From contig NZ_MUNU01000019.1 in NCBI RefSeq assembly GCF_002001085.1, positions 496,001 through 560,000 of the forward strand: 64,000 bases of DNA. Direction: 5' to 3'. Below, in pieces: positions 36,060 through 46,095 of the stretch. The translations under genes and the position numbers were made by a program. Source of the DNA: Rhodanobacter sp. B05. GTDB lineage: Bacteria; Pseudomonadota; Gammaproteobacteria; Xanthomonadales; Rhodanobacteraceae. The notes beneath the pieces are model-generated. The model did not search any database. It was not told the DNA's origin and was given only the letters and a program-made list of their open reading frames with translations. Each line of letters starts with the position of its first letter. The stretch's first letter is position 1.

Positions 36060-37058
36060 TCAACCCAGCTGCATGCCGTGCGAAAGGCCCGGCGGCGGCC
36101 AGTTCTCGAGTTTCATGCCGAGCGCCAACTGGCGGCCACCCAGCACGTCCTTGATCTCGGTCAGCGACTTCTTGCCCAGGTTCGGCGTCTTCAGCAGCTC
36201 GACCTCGGTCTTCTGCACCAGGTCGCCGATGTAGTAGATGCTCTCGGCCTTCAGGCAGTTCGCCGAACGCACGGTGAGCTCGAGATCGTCGATCGGACGC
36301 AGCAGCAACGGATCGAAACCGCTCTTCTCCGCCTTGTCGGTGGCGCTCTCGCGACGCGAGAAATCGCCGAACACCGACAGCTGGTCGTTGATGATCTCGG
36401 CCGCCTTGCGGACCGCGTCCTCGGCATCGATGGTGCCGTTGGTCTCGATGTCCAGCACCAGCTTGTCGAGGTTGGTGCGCTGCTCGACACGAGCCGCATC
36501 CACTTCGTAGGCCACACGCAGCACCGGTGCAAACGACGCATCCAGCTGCAGGCGACCGATCGGACGCGCTTCGTCATCCGGATGCTGGCGCGCGCTGGCC
36601 GGCTGGTAGCCGACGCCGCGACGCACCTTCAGACGCATGTTGAGCGCAATGTCCTTGGTCAGGTGGCACAGCACGTGCTCGGGGTTGACGATCTCGACCG
36701 AATGATCGACGACGATGTCGCCGGCGGTGACCACGCCCTTGCCCTTCTTGGACAAGGTCAGGGTGACCTCATCGCCGGAATGCTGTCGAATCGCCACGTC
36801 CTTCAGGTTGAGCAGGACTTCGATGACGTCCTCCTGCAGGCCTTCCAGGGTGGTGTACTCGTGCAGCACGCCATCAATCTCGACCTCGACGATGGCGCTA
36901 CCGGGGATCGAGGAGAGCAGCACGCGACGCAGCGCGTTGCCCAGGGTGTGACCGAAGCCACGCTCGAGCGGCTCGACCACCACCTTGGCGCGGTTGGCTC
37001 CGAGCTGTTCGACGCTGAGGCCTCGGGGCCGCAGCACACTAGTTGACGAAACTGCCAT
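36060..37058 (-). CDS. rpoA: RNA polymerase alpha subunit
   Basis: A 332-residue subunit whose dimer starts assembly of RNA polymerase. The N-terminal domain ([29 protein letters not shown]) binds beta and beta'. The C-terminal domain (about 245-325: [53 protein letters not shown]) contacts UP elements and activators. It follows rpsD by 16 bases in the alpha operon and is followed by rplQ. No residue stands out as odd. Confidence 0.98.
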   Translation of the reverse strand: MAVSSTSVLRPRGLSVEQLGANRAKVVVEPLERGFGHTLGNALRRVLLSSIPGSAIVEVEIDGVLHEYTTLEGLQEDVIEVLLNLKDVAIRQHSGDEVTLTLSKKGKGVVTAGDIVVDHSVEIVNPEHVLCHLTKDIALNMRLKVRRGVGYQPASARQHPDDEARPIGRLQLDASFAPVLRVAYEVDAARVEQRTNLDKLVLDIETNGTIDAEDAVRKAAEIINDQLSVFGDFSRRESATDKAEKSGFDPLLLRPIDDLELTVRSANCLKAESIYYIGDLVQKTEVELLKTPNLGKKSLTEIKDVLGGRQLALGMKLENWPPPGLSHGMQLG

Positions 37059-37074
37059 GCAGAGCTCCGGTTGA

Positions 37075-37701
37075 TTACTTCGAGTAAAGCTCGATGATCA
37101 ATGCTTCATTGATATCGGACGGCAGATCACCGCGATCCGGTACCGACTTGAACGTACCTTCAAACTTCTTGGCGTCGACTTCGACCCAGACCGGACGCAG
37201 GTCCATGGTGTCGAACACGGTCGCCGCTTCCTGCACGCGCAGCTGGCTGCGGGCCTTCTCGCTCAGCGCGATGGCGTCGCCAGGGCGAACCTGGTACGAC
37301 GGGATGTTGACCTTCTTGCCGTTCACCAGCACCGCCTTGTGGGCGACCAGCTGACGGGCCTGGGCGCGAGTCACCGCAAAGCCCATGCGATAGACGACGT
37401 TGTCCAGGCGGCTCTCGAGCAGGCGCAACAGGTTCTCGCCGGTATTGCCCTTGAGGGTGGTCGCCTTGGTGTAGTAGTTGCTGAACTGGCGCTCAAGCAC
37501 ACCGTAGATGCGCTTGACCTTCTGCTTCTCGCGCAGCTGCACGGCGTAGTCGGACATGCGCATGCGCTTGTTCGCGCCATGCTGGCCGGGCTTGTTTTCC
37601 AGTTTGCACTTGGAGTCCAGCGCACGCGCCGGGCTCTTCAGGCTGAGATCTGCACCCTCGCGACGGGCGAGTTTGCAGGTAGCTCCACGATAACGGGCCA
37701 T
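37075..37701 (-). CDS. rpsD: 30S ribosomal protein S4
   Basis: A 208-residue primary 16S rRNA-binding protein of the small-subunit body. It starts [19 protein letters not shown] and carries the S4 RNA-binding domain ([42 protein letters not shown]). In E. coli S4 represses its own alpha operon by binding the rpsM leader; whether that holds here is not visible. The frame is open upstream, but the family start fits 37701. It follows rpsK by 76 bases, a gap that carries a paired-hairpin repeat. Confidence 0.98.
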   Translation of the reverse strand: MARYRGATCKLARREGADLSLKSPARALDSKCKLENKPGQHGANKRMRMSDYAVQLREKQKVKRIYGVLERQFSNYYTKATTLKGNTGENLLRLLESRLDNVVYRMGFAVTRAQARQLVAHKAVLVNGKKVNIPSYQVRPGDAIALSEKARSQLRVQEAATVFDTMDLRPVWVEVDAKKFEGTFKSVPDRGDLPSDINEALIIELYSK

Positions 37702-37718
37702 ATTCTTTTCCAAATAGT

Positions 37719-37765
37719 CCGGCCATGGTTGGCCGGTTTTGATTCTCGCGATCAAGGATGATCGC
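37719..37765 (+). repeat. paired-hairpin repeat, copy in the rpsK-rpsD gap
   Basis: Hairpin 1 is CCGGCCATGGTTGGCCGG (37719-37736), seven-base arms. Hairpin 2 is GCGATCAAGGATGATCGC (37748-37765), six-base arms and loop AAGGAT. The two hairpins are 11 bases apart. This is the same bipartite design as the copies at 35962 and 51205, in the same orientation. Confidence 0.8.
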
Positions 37766-37777
37766 AAAAACAAATTC

Positions 37778-38164
37778 TTAGACTCGACGCTTCTTCGGGG
37801 GACGGCAGCCGTTATGCGGAATCGGCGTGACATCGATGATGTTGAGCACCTTGTAGCCCAGCGCGTTCAACGAACGCACCGCCGACTCGCGGCCCGGGCC
37901 CGGGCCCTTGATGCGCACTTCCACCGTCTTCACGCCGTAATCGCCTGCCGCACGGCCTGCCTTCTCGGCGGCCACCTGGGCAGCGAACGGGGTGGACTTG
38001 CGCGAGCCACGGAAACCGGCGCCGCCGGCAGTGGCCCACGACAAGGCATTGCCCTGACGATCGGTGATGGTGACGATGGTGTTGTTGAAGGAGGCCTGCA
38101 CGTGGGCCACGGCATCCGTGACAACGCGCTTGATCTTCTTCTTGGTCTTGACCGGCTTAGCCAT
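37778..38164 (-). CDS. rpsK: 30S ribosomal protein S11
   Basis: A 128-residue protein of the small-subunit platform, close to the mRNA exit. It starts [20 protein letters not shown] and has [28 protein letters not shown] and the conserved end [18 protein letters not shown]. Upstream codons in frame are not part of the family. It is the second gene of the alpha operon, 86 bases after rpsM. Confidence 0.98.
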   Translation of the reverse strand: MAKPVKTKKKIKRVVTDAVAHVQASFNNTIVTITDRQGNALSWATAGGAGFRGSRKSTPFAAQVAAEKAGRAAGDYGVKTVEVRIKGPGPGRESAVRSLNALGYKVLNIIDVTPIPHNGCRPPKKRRV

Positions 38165-38250
38165 AATTTTTTGAGGCTCTTGGTAATCGGTGCAGCCACG
38201 AATGGCCACTTTCCATATCTATCGCGATCGGAAGCGACCGCGCAGGTTCA

Positions 38251-38607
38251 CTACTTCTTGATCGCGCGACGCGGGCCCTTGCGGGTGCGTGCGTTGGTAC
38301 GGGTACGCTGGCCCCGCACCGGCAGGCCACGACGATGGCGCAAGCCACGGTAGCAACCCAGATCCATCAGGCGCTTGATCGCCATGCCCACCTCGCGGCG
38401 AAGATCGCCCTCGACGGTGTACTTGCCGATCTCGTGGCGGATCTTCTCCACCTCGCCTTCACTGAGGGACTTGATCTGGGTGGTCGGAACCACGCCAGCG
38501 TCCACGCAGACTTGCCTGGCCCGGCTGCGGCCGATACCGTAAATGCTCTGCAGACCGACCCAGACATGCTTCTGGACCGGCAAATTGACACCCGCGATGC
38601 GCGCCAT
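38251..38607 (-). CDS. rpsM: 30S ribosomal protein S13
   Basis: A 118-residue protein of the small-subunit head that contacts the P-site tRNA and the large subunit. It starts [26 protein letters not shown] and ends with the basic tail [21 protein letters not shown]. It opens the alpha operon behind its own promoter, with a leader of about 36 bases. rpmJ, which often sits between secY and rpsM, is absent from the 126-base gap. Confidence 0.98.
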   Translation of the reverse strand: MARIAGVNLPVQKHVWVGLQSIYGIGRSRARQVCVDAGVVPTTQIKSLSEGEVEKIRHEIGKYTVEGDLRREVGMAIKRLMDLGCYRGLRHRRGLPVRGQRTRTNARTRKGPRRAIKK

Positions 38608-38649
38608 GATGTACTCTCTCCGATGCGTTTCTTGCGCGGTAAACGCGCA

Positions 38650-38678
38650 ATTTTAACCTGAATTACCCGAACTGGAAA
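38650..38678 (-). promoter_or_regulatory. predicted promoter of the alpha operon (rpsM)
   Basis: On the minus strand TTTCCA (38678-38673) and TAAAAT (38655-38650) are 17 bases apart; the -10 matches five of six positions. The start site would fall near 38643. A perfect 18-base palindrome, GCGACACCGCGGTGTCGC (38684-38701), lies just upstream of the -35. A hairpin TTGCGCG-GTAAA-CGCGCAA (38632-38650) overlaps the start region. Confidence 0.6.
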
Positions 38679-38733
38679 GCCCTGCGACACCGCGGTGTCG
38701 CCACTCCCCGACTTTGAACAGCCCTTTGCTGCA

Positions 38734-40056
38734 TCAACTGCGGCGAAGATTGGCTTTCTTGAGCAGACTTTCGTACTGGTGACTGACCAGATGCGCCTGG
38801 ATCTGCGCCGTGAAGTCCATCACCACCACCACCACGATCAGCAGCGAAGTGCCGCCAAAATAGAACGGCACATGCCAGGCCTGCTGCATGAACGACGGCA
38901 CCAGGCAGACCATCACCAGGTAGATCGCGCCGACACCGGTCAACCGGGTCATTACCGCGTCGATGTAGCTGGCCGTGGCCTTGCCCGGCCGGATACCCGG
39001 AATCAGGGCACCCGAACGCTTCAGGTTGTCGGCCGTCTCATCCGCGTTGAACACGATGGCGGTATAGAAAAATGCAAAACCGATGACCAGCACCGAAAAC
39101 ACGATTTCGTACAACGGATTGCCCGGGCTCAGCGACTGCGTCAGATCCTGCACCCAGCGCGACTGGTGGCCCGTGCTGAACCAACTCACCGCGGTCGCCG
39201 GGAACATCAGCAGGCTGGAGGCGAAGATCGGCGGGATCACGCCCGACATGTTGATCTTCAACGGCAGGTTCGAACTCTGGTTCTGGTAGGCCTTCTGGCC
39301 ACCCGAGCGCCTCGCGTAATTCACGGTGATGCGCCGCTGCGCACGCTCCATGAACACCACAAACGCCGTCACGGCCAAAATCAGCCCGAACACCATCAGC
39401 AGCATGATCAGCGACAGCTCGCCGTTGTTCGCCATGCCCAGCGTATGCACCACCGCCCCGGGCAAGCCCGCCACGATGCCGGCGAAGATCAGCAGGGAGA
39501 TACCGTTGCCGATACCGCGCTCGGTCATCTGCTCGCCCAGCCACATCAGGAACATCGTGCCAGCGGTCAACCCGACCACGGAAGACATGATGAAGCCGAA
39601 GCCTGGCGTGTACACCACCGGAGCACCGCCCGCGGCGACTTGATTTTGCAGCGCCACCGCGATGCCGAACGACTGGAAGGCCGCCAGCGCCACGGTCGCG
39701 TAACGGGTGTATGCCGTCATCTTGCGCTTGCCGGCCTCGCCTTCCTTGCGCAGGCCCTGCAGGCTGGGAACCACCGAGCCCATCATCTGGAACACGATCG
39801 ACGCCGAGATGTACGGAATCACGCCGAGCGCGAACACCGAAAACCGCGCCAGCGCACCACCCGAGAACATGTTGAACATGTCCATCAGGCCATTGCCGTT
39901 GACCAGGCTGGTCATCGCTTCCGGGTTGACGCCCGGCACCGGGATGAACGAACCCAGCCGGAACACCATCAGCGCGCCCACCACAAACAGGATGCGCTGA
40001 CGAAGCTCGGTCAGCTTGCCCAGTTTGCCCAGTGCATTGCCCTTGGCTGCGGCCAC
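38734..40056 (-). CDS. secY: protein translocase subunit SecY
   Basis: A 440-residue, ten-helix inner-membrane channel of the Sec translocon. The N-terminus (GKLTELRQRILFVVGALMVFRLGSFIPVPGVNPEAM), the plug region (NMFSGGALARFSVFALGVIPYISASIVFQM) and the cytoplasmic loops (RRSGGQKAYQNQSSNLPLKINMSGVIPPIFASS, IPGIRPGKATASYID) are all typical. It is the last gene of the spc operon, four bases after rplO. Partners SecE and SecG are not in the window. Confidence 0.98.
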   Translation of the reverse strand: MAAAKGNALGKLGKLTELRQRILFVVGALMVFRLGSFIPVPGVNPEAMTSLVNGNGLMDMFNMFSGGALARFSVFALGVIPYISASIVFQMMGSVVPSLQGLRKEGEAGKRKMTAYTRYATVALAAFQSFGIAVALQNQVAAGGAPVVYTPGFGFIMSSVVGLTAGTMFLMWLGEQMTERGIGNGISLLIFAGIVAGLPGAVVHTLGMANNGELSLIMLLMVFGLILAVTAFVVFMERAQRRITVNYARRSGGQKAYQNQSSNLPLKINMSGVIPPIFASSLLMFPATAVSWFSTGHQSRWVQDLTQSLSPGNPLYEIVFSVLVIGFAFFYTAIVFNADETADNLKRSGALIPGIRPGKATASYIDAVMTRLTGVGAIYLVMVCLVPSFMQQAWHVPFYFGGTSLLIVVVVVMDFTAQIQAHLVSHQYESLLKKANLRRS

Positions 40057-40060
40057 CTGA

Positions 40061-40492
40061 TTACTCCACGCTGCCGCCGGCCGCCTCGATGGCCGCCTTG
40101 GCGCCGGCCGTAGCCAGCAGACCCGACAACTTCACCGCACGGCCGATCTCACCCTTCAGGACCACCTTGACCTTCTTCGCGCGGCTGTCGATCAGGCCAG
40201 CCTGATGCAGCGCGACGACGTCGATCACATCGCCCTTGAGGTTGGCCAGCTGATACAGGAACACTTCCTGGCTCTGCGCCTTCATCTTCGAGCGGAAACC
40301 CACCTTCGGCAGACGACGCTGCAGCGGCATCTGGCCGCCCTCGAAACCGTACTTGTGGGTGCCACCGGCACGGGCGTGCTGACCCTTGTGGCCGCGACCC
40401 GCGGTCTTGCCCATGCCCGAACCGATGCCGCGACCGACGCGCAGACGCGTCTTGTGCGAGCCATCGTTCGGCTTAAGTGTATTCAGACGCAT
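40061..40492 (-). CDS. rplO: 50S ribosomal protein L15
   Basis: A 143-residue large-subunit assembly protein. It starts [44 protein letters not shown], the glycine/basic-rich tail of L15. An in-frame ATG three codons upstream (40501) overlaps the rpmD stop as ATGA and may be the real initiation codon. I kept the family's usual N-terminus. secY follows four bases later. Confidence 0.97.
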   Translation of the reverse strand: MRLNTLKPNDGSHKTRLRVGRGIGSGMGKTAGRGHKGQHARAGGTHKYGFEGGQMPLQRRLPKVGFRSKMKAQSQEVFLYQLANLKGDVIDVVALHQAGLIDSRAKKVKVVLKGEIGRAVKLSGLLATAGAKAAIEAAGGSVE

Positions 40493-40497
40493 GATGC

Positions 40498-40698
40498 TCA
40501 CTCCTCGACCCGGACCAGGTAATAGACCGTGTTGATCAGGCCACGCACCTGCGGGCTGTCCTTCAGTTCACGGACGTCGTTGATCTTGCCCAGACCCAGC
40601 GCTTTCACGCTCAGGCGATGACGTGCCTGCACGCCGCGCAGGCCCTTGACCAGGCGCACGCGCACGGTCTTGTCGGCGGTTTGTTGAGACTTAGCCAT
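40498..40698 (-). CDS. rpmD: 50S ribosomal protein L30
   Basis: A 66-residue protein starting [22 protein letters not shown] and containing [40 protein letters not shown], the standard L30 fold. Its ATG lies inside the end of rpsE, an eight-base overlap. In-frame codons further upstream belong to rpsE in another frame. Confidence 0.97.
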   Translation of the reverse strand: MAKSQQTADKTVRVRLVKGLRGVQARHRLSVKALGLGKINDVRELKDSPQVRGLINTVYYLVRVEE

Positions 40699-41200
40699 TG
40701 CCGAGCACCTCTTCCAGGGTCTTGCCACGCTTGGCGGCGATCTTCTTGGGCGAGGCAACCGCCTGCAGACCCTTGATGGTGGCGCGCACCAGGTTGATCG
40801 GGTTGCGCGAGCCGACGGCCTTGGCCAGCACGTTCTTCACGCCAACCACTTCCAGCACGGCACGCATGGCGCCGCCAGCGATCACGCCGGTACCTTCGGA
40901 AGCCGGCTGCATGTAGACGCGGGCTGCGCCGTGGTTGGCCTTGATGGCATACCACAGCGTGCCGTTGTTCAGCTCGATGTCAACCATCTGCCGACGCGCA
41001 CGCTCCATCGCCTTGGAAATGGCGACCGGCACTTCACGCGCCTTGCCATAACCGAAGCCGACCTTGCCCTCGCCATCACCGACCACGGTCAGCGCGGTGA
41101 AGCTCATCTGGCGGCCGCCCTTGACGGTCTTGGCCACCCGGTTGACGGCAATCAGCTTTTCGAGCAGGCCGTCCGAATTTTCACGATCGTTAGAAGACAT
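40691..41200 (-). CDS. rpsE: 30S ribosomal protein S5
   Basis: A 169-residue protein near the decoding centre and mRNA entry channel. The double-stranded-RNA-binding-like N-terminal domain ([49 protein letters not shown]) and the C-terminal domain ([50 protein letters not shown]) are complete. The spectinomycin-sensitive loop looks wild-type (TVKGGRQM). It follows rplR by 117 bases, a gap with two perfect hairpins. Confidence 0.98.
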   Translation of the reverse strand: MSSNDRENSDGLLEKLIAVNRVAKTVKGGRQMSFTALTVVGDGEGKVGFGYGKAREVPVAISKAMERARRQMVDIELNNGTLWYAIKANHGAARVYMQPASEGTGVIAGGAMRAVLEVVGVKNVLAKAVGSRNPINLVRATIKGLQAVASPKKIAAKRGKTLEEVLGNG

Positions 41201-41273
41201 GTTCTATTCCATGTGCCCGGCAAACCGGGACTTTGCTTGCGGCTTGGCCGCTTGGAGTTGTAGTTGTCGCGTC

Positions 41274-41307
41274 GGGTGGCCAGGCCACCCATGGGCCAAA
41301 CTGGCCC
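41274..41307. repeat. two adjacent perfect hairpins in the rplR-rpsE gap
   Basis: GGGTGGCC and GGCCACCC (41274-41281, 41283-41290) form an eight-base-pair stem with a one-base loop. GGGCCA-AAC-TGGCCC (41293-41307) forms a second, six-base-pair stem directly after it. The paired layout resembles the repeats in the other spacers, but the loops lack GGA. Confidence 0.65.
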
Positions 41308-41317
41308 GGGTGCTACT

Positions 41318-41674
41318 TCAGAATTTCAAGCCAGCTTCGCGAGCCGCTTCGGCCAGCGCCTTGATGCGGCCGTGATAGCGGAAACCCGAGCGGTCAAAAG
41401 CCACCGACTCGACGCCTGCCGCCATCGCACGCTCGGCCACGGCCTTGCCTACGGCGGCCGCGGCGGCCAGGTTCTTGGTGCCCTTGAGCCCCTCGGCAAC
41501 CGACTTCTGCACGGTCGAAGCCGCAGCCACGACGTTCTGGCCAGAGGCGTCGAACACCTGTGCGTACAGGTGCTGACCGGTGCGGTGCACCGACAGACGG
41601 GCCACTGCCAGCTTGCGGATGTGACTGCGCGTGGATTTGGCGCGACGCAGGCGATTTTCGTTCTTGTTCATCAA
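41318..41674 (-). CDS. rplR: 50S ribosomal protein L18
   Basis: A 118-residue 5S rRNA-binding protein of the central protuberance. It starts [42 protein letters not shown] and ends [28 protein letters not shown], both diagnostic. It lies 26 bases after rplF. Length and sequence are ordinary. Confidence 0.98.
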   Translation of the reverse strand: MMNKNENRLRRAKSTRSHIRKLAVARLSVHRTGQHLYAQVFDASGQNVVAAASTVQKSVAEGLKGTKNLAAAAAVGKAVAERAMAAGVESVAFDRSGFRYHGRIKALAEAAREAGLKF

Positions 41675-41700
41675 TATGTTCCTCGAAAGCGGATCGACTG

Positions 41701-42228
41701 TTACGCCTTCTTTGCTTCCTTCAGGGTGATCTTCTCGCCGGCATAACGCACACCCTTGCCCTTGTAGGGCTCAGGTGGGCGGAAGCCACGGATCTTGGCG
41801 GCAACCTGACCCACGACCTGCTTGTCGGTGCCCTTGATCAGCACTTCGGTCTGGGTCGGCGTCTCGATGCTGATGCCTGCCGGGGCGTCGAACACCACCG
41901 GATGGGAAAAGCCGAGGCTCAGGTTCAACGACTTGCCCTGCATGGCAGCACGGTAACCGACGCCGACCAGCTCAAGCTTGCGCTCGTAGCCGGTGGACAC
42001 ACCGGTGACCATGTTGGCGAGCAGCGCGCGCGCGGTGCCGCCGAACTTGTCGTCGACGCCATCGGCCAGCGTGACATGGGCCACGCCGTTGTCGACGGTG
42101 ACCGTCACGCCGGGCAGATGGTGAATCGAGAGCGTGCCCTTGGGGCCTTTCACCGAGAGGTTGTCGCTGCCGACGGCAAGCTCGACACCCTTGGGCAGGG
42201 AAATGGGTTGCTTGGCTACACGTGACAT
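41701..42228 (-). CDS. rplF: 50S ribosomal protein L6
   Basis: A 175-residue protein near the factor-binding site of the large subunit. It starts [33 protein letters not shown] and has the conserved second-domain signature [26 protein letters not shown]. It lies 11 bases after rpsH and 26 before rplR in the spc operon. Confidence 0.98.
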   Translation of the reverse strand: MSRVAKQPISLPKGVELAVGSDNLSVKGPKGTLSIHHLPGVTVTVDNGVAHVTLADGVDDKFGGTARALLANMVTGVSTGYERKLELVGVGYRAAMQGKSLNLSLGFSHPVVFDAPAGISIETPTQTEVLIKGTDKQVVGQVAAKIRGFRPPEPYKGKGVRYAGEKITLKEAKKA

Positions 42229-42239
42229 TGCAGGACTCC

Positions 42240-42635
42240 TTATGCCACTTGGCCGATGACTTCGCCGCCCAGGCCCTTGGCACGGGCCTGCGCATCGGTC
42301 AACAGACCAGCGGAAGTCGAGATGATCGAGATACCCAGGCCACCGAGGACCTTCGGCAGCTCGTCCTTGCCGCGATACACACGCAGGCCGGAGCGGCTGA
42401 CACGGGAAATGCGCTCGATGGCCGGCTGGCCCTCGAAATACTTGAGCTTGATCTCGAGCACCGGCTTGCCTTCCTCGGCGGAAGTCTTGGCGTCGAGAAT
42501 GTAGCCCTCGTTCTTGAGAAGGTCGGCGATTGCCACCTTCAGTTTCGACGACGGCATACGCACGGTCGGCTTGCCCATGGCCTGGGCATTGCGGACGCGC
42601 GTGAACAGATCGGCGATGGGATCAGTCATGCTCAT
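42240..42635 (-). CDS. rpsH: 30S ribosomal protein S8
   Basis: A 131-residue 16S rRNA-binding protein. It starts [46 protein letters not shown] and ends [34 protein letters not shown]. In E. coli S8 represses the spc operon by binding near rplE; no such site was identified here. It follows rpsN after a 226-base gap, long for this operon, which contains an imperfect hairpin. Confidence 0.98.
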   Translation of the reverse strand: MSMTDPIADLFTRVRNAQAMGKPTVRMPSSKLKVAIADLLKNEGYILDAKTSAEEGKPVLEIKLKYFEGQPAIERISRVSRSGLRVYRGKDELPKVLGGLGISIISTSAGLLTDAQARAKGLGGEVIGQVA

Positions 42636-42694
42636 GAAAACATCCTTCAGAGTGCACCGATATCCGATAAAACCGGAAATCAATCAGATTGTGA

Positions 42695-42712
42695 GCCGCC
42701 ATGAATGGTGGC
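42695..42712. repeat. hairpin in the rpsN-rpsH gap
   Basis: GCCGCCATGAATGGTGGC forms a seven-base stem (one G-U pair on one strand) with loop TGAA. It resembles the first hairpin of the paired repeats elsewhere in the cluster. The rest of the 226-base spacer (42636-42861) shows no gene and no promoter that I trust. Confidence 0.5.
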
Positions 42713-42861
42713 CTGCGTTGCGCAGACCGCCGACTATAGCAGCACTTTCAGGTTTTGGCGAATATCGATGCGGTAGTCGCATCCAACAACTGCACCGCGA
42801 TGCAGTCAGATCAACCGCCTGACGAGGCCCTGCCCCACCGGACGATACGGCAAATCGTTGA

Positions 42862-43167
42862 TTACCAGCTGGCCTTGCGCAGACCCGGAACGTCGCCGCG
42901 CATGGTCGCCTCGCGCAGCTTGTTGCGGCCCAGGCCGAACTTGGCGTAGACGGCACGCGGACGGCCGGTCAGCGCGCAGCGGGTGCGCTGACGCACCGGA
43001 CTGGCGTCGCGCGGCAGTTTCTGCAACTTGGTCTGAGCTTCCATCTTCTCCTCGTAGGAGGCCTTGGGGCTCAGTACGATCGCCTTCAGCTCGGCGCGCT
43101 TCGCGGCGAACTTCTGGGCGAGCTTGGTCCGCTTGATATCGCGGTTCACCATTGATGTCTTGGCCAT
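42862..43167 (-). CDS. rpsN: 30S ribosomal protein S14 (zinc-independent type)
   Basis: A 101-residue S14 of the long, zinc-free type: it has a single cysteine ([41 protein letters not shown]) and no CxxC pairs. It starts [21 protein letters not shown]. It lies 12 bases after rplE, as in other gammaproteobacteria. Confidence 0.98.
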   Translation of the reverse strand: MAKTSMVNRDIKRTKLAQKFAAKRAELKAIVLSPKASYEEKMEAQTKLQKLPRDASPVRQRTRCALTGRPRAVYAKFGLGRNKLREATMRGDVPGLRKASW

Positions 43168-43179
43168 GGATAACGCCTA

Positions 43180-43719
43180 TCAGTTGCGGAAAGGAAAGCT
43201 GAACGCCGTCAACAAGGCCTTCGCCTCGTCATCGGTCTGCGCGGTGGTGGCGATGGAGATATCCATGCCACGCAGAGCATCGACCTGATCGAAATCGATC
43301 TCGGGGAAGATGATCTGTTCCTTGATGCCGAAGTTGTAGTTGCCGCGGCCGTCGAACGCCTTGGCCGATACACCACGGAAGTCGCGCACGCGCGGCAGCG
43401 AAATGTTGATCAGGCGATCCAGGAACTCCCACATCTGCGCACGGCGCAGTGTGACCTTGCAGCCGATCGGCCAGCCGTCGCGGATCTTGAACGAGGCGAC
43501 AGAAACGCGCGCCTTGGTCGTGATCGGCTTCTGGCCCGCGATCTTGGCCATGTCGGCCACCGCGTTCTCGAGCACCTTCTTGTTGCCCGCGGCTTCGCCC
43601 ACGCCCATGTTCAGCGTGATCTTGGTGATGCGGGGAACCTGCATCACGTTCTGGTAGCCGAACTGCTCGGTGAGCTTGGCAACTACCTGGTCTTTGTAGA
43701 AATTTTCAAGGCGCGTCAT
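43180..43719 (-). CDS. rplE: 50S ribosomal protein L5
   Basis: A 179-residue 5S rRNA-binding protein that contacts the P-site tRNA. It contains [67 protein letters not shown] and [33 protein letters not shown]. It lies 11 bases after rplX. Nothing unusual is seen. Confidence 0.98.
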   Translation of the reverse strand: MTRLENFYKDQVVAKLTEQFGYQNVMQVPRITKITLNMGVGEAAGNKKVLENAVADMAKIAGQKPITTKARVSVASFKIRDGWPIGCKVTLRRAQMWEFLDRLINISLPRVRDFRGVSAKAFDGRGNYNFGIKEQIIFPEIDFDQVDALRGMDISIATTAQTDDEAKALLTAFSFPFRN

Positions 43720-43730
43720 GATCGTGTTCC

Positions 43731-44045
43731 TTACGCGTCCACGACCTCGCCAGTCGAACGGAACACGCGAACCTTGCGCCCATCAGAGAGCGTTTTGGTG
43801 CCGACGCGTTCACCCTTGTTCGTGGCGGGGTTGAACAGCTGTACATTGGAGAGATGGATCGAGGCTTCACGCTCGACGATACCGCCAGCCTGGTTGGCCT
43901 GCGGGTTCGGCTTGGTGTGACGCTTGATCAGATTCACGTTGGAGACGAACACACGGTCGTCTGCAACACGCAGCACATCGCCGCGCTGACCCTTGTTCTT
44001 GCCGGTGATCACGAGGACCTGATCACCCTTGCGGATACGGTTCAT
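43731..44045 (-). CDS. rplX: 50S ribosomal protein L24
   Basis: A 104-residue early-assembly protein with an N-terminal KOW motif ([47 protein letters not shown]). The start at 44045 is the family's; the frame runs 11 codons further upstream without matching L24. It lies 13 bases after rplN. Confidence 0.97.
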   Translation of the reverse strand: MNRIRKGDQVLVITGKNKGQRGDVLRVADDRVFVSNVNLIKRHTKPNPQANQAGGIVEREASIHLSNVQLFNPATNKGERVGTKTLSDGRKVRVFRSTGEVVDA

Positions 44046-44058
44046 TTCTTGACTCCGC

Positions 44059-44427
44059 TCAGAGCACTTCGGGAGCAAGCGAGACGATCTTCATGAACTT
44101 CTCGCTGCGCAGCTCGCGGGTGACCGGTCCGAAAATACGGGTGCCGATCGGCTCGAGCTTGTTGTTGAGGAGGACCGCGGCGTTACCGTCGAAACGGATC
44201 AGCGAGCCATCGGGACGACGCACACCCTTGGCGGTACGAACCACCACGGCGTTGTACACCTCGCCTTTCTTCACCTTGCCGCGGGGAATGGCATCTTTCA
44301 CGGTGACCTTGATCACGTCGCCGATCGAGGCATAGCGGCGCTTGGAGCCGCCGAGCACCTTGATGCACATCACTTCCTTGGCGCCGCTGTTGTCCGCTGC
44401 GGATAGCGTGCTTTGCATCTGGATCAT
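44059..44427 (-). CDS. rplN: 50S ribosomal protein L14
   Basis: A 122-residue large-subunit protein at the subunit interface. It starts [46 protein letters not shown] and ends [23 protein letters not shown], both standard. It lies 14 bases after rpsQ and opens the spc gene block here. No separate promoter is evident between rpsQ and rplN. Confidence 0.98.
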   Translation of the reverse strand: MIQMQSTLSAADNSGAKEVMCIKVLGGSKRRYASIGDVIKVTVKDAIPRGKVKKGEVYNAVVVRTAKGVRRPDGSLIRFDGNAAVLLNNKLEPIGTRIFGPVTRELRSEKFMKIVSLAPEVL

Positions 44428-44441
44428 GGCTGCACCCTCCC

Positions 44442-44702
44442 TTAGACGTTGGCGCGCGTGATGATCTCAACCACGCGGTGATGTTTGGTCTTGGACAACG
44501 GACGGCACTCGGCGATACGCACGAGGTCGCCCTCATTCGCACCGATGTCGTCCTGCGCATGCAGCTTGGTCGACCGGCGGATGGTCTTGCCAAGCAGCCA
44601 GTGCTGCTCCTGGCGTTCGACCAGGACGGTGACCGTCTTGTCCATCTTGTTGCTGGTGACGCGACCTTCGAGGGTCCGCGTCTGTTTCTTGTTGTCGCTC
44701 AT
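44442..44702 (-). CDS. rpsQ: 30S ribosomal protein S17
   Basis: An 86-residue OB-fold protein that binds the 5' domain of 16S rRNA. It contains [72 protein letters not shown]. It lies 12 bases after rpmC and is the last gene of the S10 block. Confidence 0.98.
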   Translation of the reverse strand: MSDNKKQTRTLEGRVTSNKMDKTVTVLVERQEQHWLLGKTIRRSTKLHAQDDIGANEGDLVRIAECRPLSKTKHHRVVEIITRANV

Positions 44703-44714
44703 GTCGGCCGTCCC

Positions 44715-44903
44715 TTACTTCTTGCTGCCGAGCACGAATTTCGTGCGGGCGATGTCACGCCGAACGCGGCGAAGCTGGTGCGGCTGGGTGAGCTGGCCGG
44801 AGCCTTTCTGCATGCGCAGGTTGAACTGCTCCTTGCGCAGATCCAGCAGATGCTGGTTCAGCTCGTCGGCCGACTGGTTCTTGGTTTCTTTGCTGGCCAT
44901 CAC
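44715..44903 (-). CDS. rpmC: 50S ribosomal protein L29
   Basis: A 62-residue helical protein at the exit tunnel. It contains [49 protein letters not shown]. Its ATG overlaps the rplP stop (ATGA at 44900-44903), indicating translational coupling. Confidence 0.97.
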   Translation of the reverse strand: MMASKETKNQSADELNQHLLDLRKEQFNLRMQKGSGQLTQPHQLRRVRRDIARTKFVLGSKK

Positions 44904-45313
44904 ATCACCGCCCGGGAAACGAATTGGGTCTGCACCGACAGCTTCGCAGCGGCCAGGCGGAACGCCTCGCGTGCCGTCGGCTCGTCGACGCCTTCGATTT
45001 CATACAGCATGCGACCGGGCTGGACCGGGGCGACCCAGAACTCGACGCTGCCTTTGCCCGCGCCCATGCGGACTTCGATCGGCTTCTTGGTGATCGGCTT
45101 GTCGGGGAACACACGGATCCACAACTTGCCGCCACGCTTGACGAAGCGGGTGATGCAACGGCGGGCCGCCTCGATCTGGCGTGCGGTGAGCGCGCCATGC
45201 GTGGTCGCCTTCAGGCCGTACTCGCCGAAGCTGACGAGGTTGGAGCACTGTGCCAGACCGTCATTGCGGCCTTTGAACTGCTTGCGGTATTTGGTTCGCT
45301 TGGGTTGCAACAT
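44900..45313 (-). CDS. rplP: 50S ribosomal protein L16
   Basis: A 137-residue protein that organises the A-site tRNA elbow region. It starts [22 protein letters not shown] and has [65 protein letters not shown]. The Arg-x-Gly-Lys-Gly stretch is intact. It follows rpsC by 11 bases and overlaps rpmC by four. Confidence 0.98.
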   Translation of the reverse strand: MLQPKRTKYRKQFKGRNDGLAQCSNLVSFGEYGLKATTHGALTARQIEAARRCITRFVKRGGKLWIRVFPDKPITKKPIEVRMGAGKGSVEFWVAPVQPGRMLYEIEGVDEPTAREAFRLAAAKLSVQTQFVSRAVM

Positions 45314-45324
45314 GGCAACTCTCC

Positions 45325-46080
45325 TTACTTCGCAGTCCGCTCGCGGCGGCCGTCACCGGCCTCGCGACGCGAATCATTACGACGACCTTCGCCACCTTCG
45401 CGGCGCGGCTGCGACGACGGCTCGTCCTTCGACTCCTGGCTGGCTGCGGCCAGATCGAAGATCTCGCCCTTGTAGACCCACACCTTGATGCCGATGATGC
45501 CGTAGGTGGTCTTCGCCTCGGCGGTGCCGTAGTCGATGTCGGCACGCAGGGTATGCAGCGGCACGCGACCCTCACGGCTCCACTCGGAACGGGCGATCTC
45601 GGCACCATTCAGACGACCGGAGACGTTGATCTTGATGCCCAGCGCGCCCAGGCGCATCGCGTTGCCGACCGAGCGCTTCATCGCGCGGCGGAACATGATG
45701 CGGCGCTCGAGCTGCTGTGCGATCGACTCGGCCACCAGCTGGGCGTCCAGCTCGGGCTTGCGCACTTCGTTGACGTTGATGTGCGTCGGGACGCCCATCA
45801 TGTCGCTGACTTCCTTGCGCAGCTTCTCGATATCCTCGCCCTTCTTGCCGATCACCACGCCCGGACGGGCGGTGTGGATCGTCACGCGTGCGGTCTTGGC
45901 CGGACGCTCGATCTGGATCTTCGAGATGCCGGCGGCAGCCAGCTTCTTCTTCAGCATGTCGCGGACCTTGATGTCGGCCACGAGATACTTCGCGTAATCG
46001 CCCTTGTTGGCGAACCACTTCGAGTTCCAGTCCTTGGCAATGCCGAGGCGGATACCGGTGGGATGAACTTTATGACCCAT
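45325..46080 (-). CDS. rpsC: 30S ribosomal protein S3
   Basis: A 251-residue protein of the mRNA entry channel. It starts [33 protein letters not shown], has a KH domain ([31 protein letters not shown]), and ends in a charged Arg/Glu/Asp-rich tail of about 35 residues, longer than in E. coli. It lies 15 bases after rplV. The tail may be lineage-specific; it is low-complexity and probably disordered. Confidence 0.98.
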   Translation of the reverse strand: MGHKVHPTGIRLGIAKDWNSKWFANKGDYAKYLVADIKVRDMLKKKLAAAGISKIQIERPAKTARVTIHTARPGVVIGKKGEDIEKLRKEVSDMMGVPTHINVNEVRKPELDAQLVAESIAQQLERRIMFRRAMKRSVGNAMRLGALGIKINVSGRLNGAEIARSEWSREGRVPLHTLRADIDYGTAEAKTTYGIIGIKVWVYKGEIFDLAAASQESKDEPSSQPRREGGEGRRNDSRREAGDGRRERTAK

Positions 46081-46095
46081 CGTCTATGTCCCCGG

